Of a DNA stretch of 6,034 bases, positions 1 to 4,600 are shown piece after piece. The position numbers and the translations under genes were made by a program. The first letter of the stretch is position 1. Each line of letters begins with the position of its first letter. The DNA is from Verrucomicrobiota bacterium (GTDB taxonomy: Bacteria; Verrucomicrobiota; Lentisphaeria; Oligosphaerales; Oligosphaeraceae): NCBI GenBank assembly GCA_022709995.1, contig JAKLHU010000150.1:1-6034 (forward strand), written 5' to 3'. The notes under the pieces were generated by a model that worked only from the letters and a program-made list of their open reading frames with translations, was not told the origin of the DNA and did not search any database.

Positions 1-1065
1 CGCCCCCCCGAGAACAATCGCCAAGGCCAGAATCTTCTGGCGACCGGCGGCGACCCGGGTTCCGCGCACCAGCCAGACCAGCCCGAAACACATGGCGGCC
101 GCGACTGTTGCCATGAAGGCGCCCCGGGACAGGCTGAGCACCTGCGCCGTCTGCATGCCGAACAGCATGAACGTGGTAGGAATAATCAACAGTTGCCAGA
201 GCGGCGGGCTGTCGTCCGACTGCTTGCGGCTGGCCGCGCCAATCGCGGCCAGAAGGCCCATGGCCGACAGTACGCCCAACATCATCATGAAACCGAAATG
301 ATTGCGGTTCAGGAAGGTGCCGGTGAACACGGTCATCGCCAGCATGCCGCCACCCTGGTCCTGGCGCCAGAATTCCCAAAACGCAAAAGCGGCGTTGGCA
401 AAGGCCGACAAGGCGACGGCGGCCGCCACCAGGCGCAGCCCGGACCGGCGCCTGGCCTGGTGCAGCAGCAGCACAAAGGTGAGCAAGCAGAGCAGCAGCA
501 ATTCACACGTCCGCAGCGTGTAGTCGGGAGCCAGCGACAGCCGCGCCGGCGCCGCGCCCAGACCCAGGCGATTCAGATTTTCCCACCATGACCAGCCGAC
601 TGGCGACAGCCGGGCCACAACGCCATCCGGCAAGGGCAGGGACTGCACCAGGCCCAAGGCCAGCGGAAGAACGAACAGCAGCATGCCGGCATGCCAGCGC
701 CAGTGCACGGCTTCCCCACCCCGCCACCAGGCGGTCAGGCCCCACACGGCATACAGCAGCACCAGCAGGCCATTGGCCAGGGGCAGCCACCAGTATTCGC
801 CGCCCTGATAGACGAGGGGCAGCATGACCAGCAGAATCAATAAACCGTAAAACGGCGCCTGCTCAACGTGTTCCAGCAGCCGGTCAAACCGCCGGGCCAA
901 TTTCTTCCACCAGAAGTGTTGAGACCGGCGCGACCGATGATGATGATGACGGCGCGGAACCGGCGCGGAACCGGATTCGCCACCGGTAGCGGCAGCGACA
1001 TCCGCATCGGCCGCGGAAAAACGATGGTCGGCGCCGGGTGGATGCGACGAGGAGGAAAGTTTCAC
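1..1065 (-). CDS. O-antigen ligase/polymerase family membrane protein (Wzy_C-like), N-terminal 355 residues; C-terminus outside window
   Basis: Probable inner-membrane glycan polymerase or ligase that joins undecaprenyl-linked polysaccharide units during surface glycan synthesis. The reading frame runs open from a GTG at 1065-1063 to the window edge. Residues 1-60 are hydrophilic and probably cytoplasmic, rich in Ser, Ala and Arg, with four consecutive His at 40-43. Hydrophobic segments follow near residues 72-86, 96-110, 126-142, 188-202, 211-230, 256-276, 290-308, 317-334 and from 345. Family hallmarks are SLAPDYT (177-183, like the usual 'slsldPyaT'), GTFLNRNHFGF (249-259) and LSLSRGAF (310-317). 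The GTG start is chosen because GGAG lies 8 nt upstream; the ATG just after that GGAG is in another frame and meets a stop after three codons. The frame stays open further upstream into the preceding gene, so a longer N-terminus is not formally excluded. WaaL-type ligase, Wzy polymerase and PglL-like glycosyltransferase cannot be told apart without the C-terminal half. Confidence 0.85.
   Translation of the reverse strand, partial: MKLSSSSHPPGADHRFSAADADVAAATGGESGSAPVPRRHHHHRSRRSQHFWWKKLARRFDRLLEHVEQAPFYGLLILLVMLPLVYQGGEYWWLPLANGLLVLLYAVWGLTAWWRGGEAVHWRWHAGMLLFVLPLALGLVQSLPLPDGVVARLSPVGWSWWENLNRLGLGAAPARLSLAPDYTLRTCELLLLCLLTFVLLLHQARRRSGLRLVAAAVALSAFANAAFAFWEFWRQDQGGGMLAMTVFTGTFLNRNHFGFMMMLGVLSAMGLLAAIGAASRKQSDDSPPLWQLLIIPTTFMLFGMQTAQVLSLSRGAFMATVAAAMCFGLVWLVRGTRVAAGRQKILALAIVLGGA
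950..971. repeat. 11-bp tandem direct repeat (two copies) inside the O-antigen ligase-like gene
   Basis: The unit cggcgcggaac occurs at 950-960 and again at 961-971 with no mismatch. It lies in the codons for roughly residues 32-39 of the membrane protein, in the hydrophilic N-terminal tail. Just beside it, 937-948 holds four copies of ATG on the plus strand, read as four His codons on the coding strand. Because 11 is not a multiple of three, gain or loss of one unit would shift the frame. Confidence 0.85.
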
Positions 1066-1073
1066 GGAATCAT

Positions 1074-1077
1074 CTCC
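1074..1077 (-). promoter_or_regulatory. Shine-Dalgarno site supporting the GTG start at 1065
   Basis: GGAG on the minus strand, 8 nt before GTG 1065-1063. It is the evidence that fixes this start for the polysaccharide gene, since no usable in-frame ATG lies nearby. Confidence 0.6.
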
Positions 1078-1112
1078 AAGAGTGTTGCCAAGACTGGAAC
1101 GGCATGGGCGCC

Positions 1113-1142
1113 AAGCCGGTCGCCGCGCGGCCCAATCGGCTT
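1113..1142 (-). other. Inverted repeat able to form a hairpin directly after the Bax1 stop codon
   Basis: On the minus strand, AAGCCG (1142-1137) pairs with CGGCTT (1118-1113). The loop contains a perfect 10-bp palindrome, GCCGCGCGGC (1131-1122), which could form its own stem. The structure begins at the base next to the TGA of the nuclease gene. No T-run follows on the coding strand, so it does not fit a classical Rho-independent terminator. It could be an RNA-stabilising or pause structure, or chance in GC-rich DNA. Confidence 0.35.
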
Positions 1143-2357
1143 TCAACAAGAATAAAAGCGCCGAAGGCATTTGAGGGTTTTGTCGACGGTGGGATAGTCG
1201 CGGAAAAAGAATCCATGCCGTTCGAACCATTCTGATTGTTCAAGCTGCTCGCGCCGCTCCGGGTCGCTGCAGGCGGCACGGTCAATGCCGATGATCAAAG
1301 GCAAGGCCGGAGTCTGCGCGACCTGCTCCAGACGGCTCGCCAGCTGATTGCGATGCCAGCGGTGAAACAGCTCCAAATGCACGACCCGGCCTTGTTCATC
1401 CGCAAAACTGAAGTCCGGAAAAATCATCTCGCCGCCACGATCGCCGGGAAGAAACGACGCCTCCTCCAGGACGCGCCAGCCGACCGCCGTCCGACGAAAA
1501 TGCTGCTCAAACATGGTGACTTCCTCGGGAACATACGCTCCCAAGTGATGGTAGTGCCCAACCAGGCCGCTGCTGTCATCCAGCTCCAGACGGCCTTTCC
1601 GGCCCTGCCAGGTCACGTCCGCCCGCAGCCGCCAATTTTCCAAACCGCAGACCGCCGGGAAAAAACTCGCCAATTGCAGGCCGTACCGTTTCGTCTGTTC
1701 AAGAACACTTGCCGGGCCGTCGACCGTCAGGCACAGGCCGTCGCCATGCTTTTCCAGGCGAGCCAGCAGGCGGAAGAATTTCAGATACCGCATCAGCCGG
1801 CGGAGCCGTGCCGGCGACGACGCGCCGGTTTCGATCACCAGGCGTTCAGCCTGCAACAGGAGCCCCTGCACCAGCCCGCAGTTGTAGCGCTCCAGAAGCT
1901 GACGGCTGCTGACCGCCGGATAGGCGCGCAAACGGTCGTTGGCCGGCAGGTCGGCGTACAGGCCGCCGCTTTCCAGCAGAGCCGGGCCGGGCACAAGCTC
2001 GGCGACCGCCGCCCGGTAGGACTCCTCGTCCTCGTGTCGATTCTGGCGCAGCAGCGTCGCCGCCGTCCGCAGCACTTCCAGCCGGGCGCCGGCGTAGTCA
2101 AGGTCCGCCGGCTGCGAAAATTCCGCCAAGTCAATCGCGGTCTTGAGGACTCCCCGTGCCTGACGCAAATTCGGCCATTCCGCCGTCATGACCGCCGTCA
2201 GTTCCTCGATGTCCTCGCGGGTCGGGCTCTTGTCGGCATCGAAGACGGTCAGCATTTCCGCGGCCAAAGCCAGGAGGTGCTCATCGTCGACCGGGAGAAA
2301 GACCGGCCGCAGCCGGCCACGGTCATTCCGGCAGATGATCAGGTCTTTCGTAAGCAC
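1143..2357 (-). CDS. bax1: Bax1-type nuclease (DUF790 family), partner of XPB helicase
   Basis: A 404-residue protein of the DUF790 family, whose archaeal member Bax1 ('binds archaeal XPB') is a structure-specific nuclease that complexes with XPB helicase at damaged or bubble DNA. The N-terminus (MLTKDLIICR, then RLRPVFL) resembles the usual Bax1 opening. Family blocks follow: RYNCGLVQGLLLQAE (157-171), LKFFRLL (192-198), DGPASVLEQTKRYGLQLA (213-230), VGWRVLEEASFLP (292-304) and MIFPDFSF (311-318) followed by HLELFHRWH (327-335), the PD...E-like nuclease core. GTG 2357-2355 is the start: a TGA lies in frame at 2381-2379, no other ATG, GTG or TTG lies between, and GGAGG sits 10 nt upstream. 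The gene overlaps the helicase end by 35 nt, which suggests translational coupling. In archaeal members, as I recall them, the block after the Glu reads EIVGFW with a Lys a few residues on; here it is ELFHRWH followed by ASRL, so catalytic competence is uncertain. The family call itself is firm. Confidence 0.88.
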   Translation of the reverse strand: MLTKDLIICRNDRGRLRPVFLPVDDEHLLALAAEMLTVFDADKSPTREDIEELTAVMTAEWPNLRQARGVLKTAIDLAEFSQPADLDYAGARLEVLRTAATLLRQNRHEDEESYRAAVAELVPGPALLESGGLYADLPANDRLRAYPAVSSRQLLERYNCGLVQGLLLQAERLVIETGASSPARLRRLMRYLKFFRLLARLEKHGDGLCLTVDGPASVLEQTKRYGLQLASFFPAVCGLENWRLRADVTWQGRKGRLELDDSSGLVGHYHHLGAYVPEEVTMFEQHFRRTAVGWRVLEEASFLPGDRGGEMIFPDFSFADEQGRVVHLELFHRWHRNQLASRLEQVAQTPALPLIIGIDRAACSDPERREQLEQSEWFERHGFFFRDYPTVDKTLKCLRRFYSC

Positions 2358-3723
2358 GATGCTGTCGCCTCCGATCGCTCACATTCCATTCGGCCGTTCC
2401 ATAGCTGATCAGCTCATACAGCACGGCCTGCTTGCCGGCGGCCGGCCGCAGAATCCGGCCCAGGCGCTGAACGTGCTCGCGAATGCTGCCGCTGCCCGAA
2501 ACGACAATCCCGACACTGGCCTCCGGAACGTCGACGCCTTCATTCAAAACCCGGCTGGTCACCAGAAAAGGCAATTCGCCGGAGCGAAAGGCGTCGAGCA
2601 GAACCCGCCGTTCAGCGATTTTTGTATGGTGCGTAATCACAGGAAGATAAAACCGTTGGCCCAGGTCATACGCGGTTCGGTTGTCGGCGGTGAAGCACAA
2701 AATCCGTTCCCCGGCATGGCGGCGCAGCAGCGTCCAGACCTGCCGCAACTTCGCCCGGCAGGTCTGGGCCAGGCGCCGTTGCGCCAGATAAGCCCGCAGG
2801 GCTTCGCGCCCGTCGGCCTGCCGGGAACAGGCCAGCAGAAACTGATTCCAGCCCCGCGGCGCCGACAGATTGATCCGGTTCGCATGCAGAAACTGGATGT
2901 ACACCGCCCGGTTCGCCTCATAGTCGCGCATTTCGTCCTCTTCCAAGTCAAGGCAAATCCGTTCGGTGCGATATGCCGCCAGGACATTGCCCTCCATTTC
3001 ATCAATGTCCCGGCGGTAGCAGACGGGTCCGAGCAACTCGTCGAGAATCGCGTCCCCGCCGTCGGGCCGTTCCGGGGTGGCGCTCAATCCGAGGCGATAG
3101 GGGGCGATGGCAAACCGAGCCAGCTGCTGATACGCCGGCCCCGGCAGATGATGGCATTCATCGACCACCAGCAGTCCAAACCGGTTGCCGATGAAGTCCA
3201 TCATGATGGCGGCGGAATCGTAGGTGCTGACCGTGACCGGGCGCACGTCCCGGCTGCCGCCGCCCAGCAACCCGACCTGGATGCCGAAAGCCGTTTCCAA
3301 TTGCCGGGCCCACTGCTCCATCAGGTCAAGGGTCGGCACAACCACCAAAGTCGAACGCTGGGCCTTGGCCATGGCCAAGTGGGCGACGAAGGATTTCCCG
3401 GTTCCGGTCGGCAGCACAATCAGGCCGCGGCCGCCGCTTCCCCACCAGCTGGCGACCGCTTCCTGCTGGTATTCCCGCGGCGGCTGGCGGCGACACCACT
3501 GCAGGGGCAGCACGTCATACGCCCGCGCCTGGTCGTCATAGGCCAGGCCCTGACGGTACAAATGCAGGATGATCGCCGCATAATGCCTGGCCTCGGCCCG
3601 CCATTGCCCGACCCGGTCGTCAAAAACGCCCCAGCCAGCCAACGGCAGCGGCGTCACGGCCGGAGCGTTCAGCAGCAGCGTCCCGTCTCGAAAGGTAATC
3701 TTCAACGGCTGGTCGGACACCAT
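2323..3723 (-). CDS. xpb: XPB-type superfamily 2 DNA helicase
   Basis: A 466-residue ATP-dependent 3'-5' DNA helicase/translocase of the archaeal XPB (Rad25) type. Residues 1-80 form a damage-recognition-like N-terminal domain. PREYQQEAV (82-90) precedes Walker A PTGTGKS (105-111), motif Ia VVVPTLDLMEQW (127-138), VSTYDSA (165-171), DECHHL (188-193, DEXH type) and motif III LSAT (213-216). The RED-motif position reads RPD (219-221). A thumb-like insert spans about 265-330. The second RecA domain carries ILCFTADN (341-348), VTSRVLNEGVDVPEA (388-402), SGSGSIREHVQRLGRILRP (409-427) and AVLYELISYGT (433-443). Length and motif order match Archaeoglobus XPB, which lacks the eukaryotic extensions. 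The ATG at 3723 has AGGTGG 7 nt upstream, and the first in-frame stop upstream is the esterase's own TGA, 15 nt away. The overlapping Bax1 gene downstream supports XPB rather than a generic restriction-type helicase. Confidence 0.93.
   Translation of the reverse strand: MVSDQPLKITFRDGTLLLNAPAVTPLPLAGWGVFDDRVGQWRAEARHYAAIILHLYRQGLAYDDQARAYDVLPLQWCRRQPPREYQQEAVASWWGSGGRGLIVLPTGTGKSFVAHLAMAKAQRSTLVVVPTLDLMEQWARQLETAFGIQVGLLGGGSRDVRPVTVSTYDSAAIMMDFIGNRFGLLVVDECHHLPGPAYQQLARFAIAPYRLGLSATPERPDGGDAILDELLGPVCYRRDIDEMEGNVLAAYRTERICLDLEEDEMRDYEANRAVYIQFLHANRINLSAPRGWNQFLLACSRQADGREALRAYLAQRRLAQTCRAKLRQVWTLLRRHAGERILCFTADNRTAYDLGQRFYLPVITHHTKIAERRVLLDAFRSGELPFLVTSRVLNEGVDVPEASVGIVVSGSGSIREHVQRLGRILRPAAGKQAVLYELISYGTAEWNVSDRRRQHRAYERPDHLPE
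2368..2372 (-). promoter_or_regulatory. Shine-Dalgarno site for the Bax1 GTG start, inside the helicase gene
   Basis: GGAGG on the minus strand, 10 nt before the GTG at 2357. It lies within the last codons of the helicase and supports this start, the only one possible downstream of the in-frame stop at 2381-2379. Confidence 0.6.
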
Positions 3724-3730
3724 GCGGCAA

Positions 3731-3736
3731 CCACCT
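3731..3736 (-). promoter_or_regulatory. Shine-Dalgarno site for the XPB helicase
   Basis: AGGTGG on the minus strand, 7 nt before ATG 3723, in the 15-nt gap just after the esterase TGA (3741-3739). The arrangement suits translation re-initiation or coupling from the esterase. Confidence 0.5.
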
Positions 3737-3738
3737 GT

Positions 3739-4533
3739 TCATCCTTGCTTCTGACTGCCGCCCCCAACCAGGAACTGCAACCCCGCCTGAATCCACGTGT
3801 CCCAGAACCCCCAATTGTGCGTCCCCGGGCCTTCCCGATATTCAAAGCCGGGGTACGCCCGGGCCCGCAAATGATCGCGCAGGCGGACGTTGCTCGGATA
3901 CAGGCTGTCCTCGGTGCCGCAGACCAGCAGCAGGCGCGGCGGCGCCGACGCCCGCACCGCCTCGTCCGCCAAGGCGAACAAGTCGTTGCCCCGCGCCGCC
4001 AGCTGGTCGACGCCGCCGAAAATCCGCTTCCGCTCCGGGTCGTTGGGCTGCAGGTCCAGCCAATAGCGGACGTCGGCTACCGAAGACAGACCGACGGCGG
4101 CGGCAAAGCGGTCCGGGCAGCGCAAGGCCAGCTTCAGAGCGCCATAGCCGCCCATCGACAACCCGGCCGCGTAGGTGTCCTCCCGCCGGGTGCTTACCGG
4201 AAACATGTCCGCCACCAGAGCCGGCAGCTCTTCGGACAACATGGTCCAATATCGCGGCCCGCACTCGTTGTCGGTATAAAAGCCGCGGCCGCCGTCCGGC
4301 ATGACCACGACCAGTTCATATTGAGACACATAGCGTTCTATCGACGTTCGCCGCATCCAGATGGTGTGGTCATCGCTGAGGCCATGCAGCAGATACAGCA
4401 CCGGGTAGTTCTTGCGGCCCGAGCCGGCGCTGTTCATCCCAATCTGCGTCCGGGCCCGCTGCGGCACCAGAACCTGCATCGAACACGCCCGTCCCAAGAC
4501 GTCCGAATGAAAATGACAATCAATAAAAGCCAT
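3739..4533 (-). CDS. EstA-like (tributyrin esterase/esterase D family) alpha/beta hydrolase
   Basis: A 264-residue serine esterase of the putative-esterase (esterase D/EstA) fold, probably cytoplasmic since no signal peptide is visible. The opening MAFIDCHFHSDVLGRACSMQV closely resembles Firmicute EstA tributyrin esterases. The oxyanion-hole segment is LYLLHGLSDDHTIW (46-59). The nucleophile elbow GLSMGGYG (124-131) puts Ser126 as nucleophile; Asp209 in CGTEDS (205-210) and His239 in GTHNW (237-241) complete the triad. All three catalytic residues and the family's usual length are intact. The ATG at 4533 has a strong GGAAGGAG 6 nt upstream. The family includes short-chain acyl esterases, S-formylglutathione hydrolases and acetyl-xylan or feruloyl esterases; the N-terminus favours EstA-like short-chain activity, but the substrate is not readable. 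It is followed after 15 nt by the XPB helicase, so the two are likely cotranscribed, without any obvious functional link. Confidence 0.92.
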   Translation of the reverse strand: MAFIDCHFHSDVLGRACSMQVLVPQRARTQIGMNSAGSGRKNYPVLYLLHGLSDDHTIWMRRTSIERYVSQYELVVVMPDGGRGFYTDNECGPRYWTMLSEELPALVADMFPVSTRREDTYAAGLSMGGYGALKLALRCPDRFAAAVGLSSVADVRYWLDLQPNDPERKRIFGGVDQLAARGNDLFALADEAVRASAPPRLLLVCGTEDSLYPSNVRLRDHLRARAYPGFEYREGPGTHNWGFWDTWIQAGLQFLVGGGSQKQG

Positions 4534-4539
4534 CTCCGA

Positions 4540-4547
4540 CTCCTTCC
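4540..4547 (-). promoter_or_regulatory. Strong Shine-Dalgarno site for the esterase
   Basis: GGAAGGAG on the minus strand, 6 nt before ATG 4533, the best ribosome binding site in the window. It lies in the 67-nt gap after the PilT stop; no clear -10/-35 promoter or terminator hairpin with a T-run was seen in that gap. Confidence 0.7.
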
Positions 4548-4600
4548 ATACCCTTGGACATCCCCTCCGACGCCGGTTGGCCGCACCCGCCGCCGGGCCG

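Noticed and set aside
193..591. A 132-codon plus-strand open frame opposite the membrane protein gene
   Set aside because: Composition is Gln/Arg/Pro-rich and typical of a complement frame; it is antisense to a supported gene.
503..790. A 95-codon minus-strand open frame inside the O-antigen ligase-like gene
   Set aside because: Out of frame with the 355-residue membrane protein, which has family motifs and hydrophobic segments throughout. The short frame has neither.
1236..2408. A 390-codon plus-strand open frame opposite the Bax1 gene
   Set aside because: Mirror frame of the Bax1 coding strand, rich in Gln and Arg, with no recognisable motif. The minus-strand protein explains the region fully.
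1143..3723. Restriction-modification or phage-defence helicase-nuclease system
   Set aside because: The helicase matches XPB in length, motif spacing and C-terminal sequence, and the partner matches DUF790. No methyltransferase, specificity subunit or other defence gene is adjacent, so repair-type XPB-Bax1 is favoured.
4534..4600. Possible promoter or terminator in the 67-nt gap between PilT and the esterase
   Set aside because: No paired -35/-10 elements with proper spacing and no stem followed by a T-run could be found. Only the esterase Shine-Dalgarno is supported.
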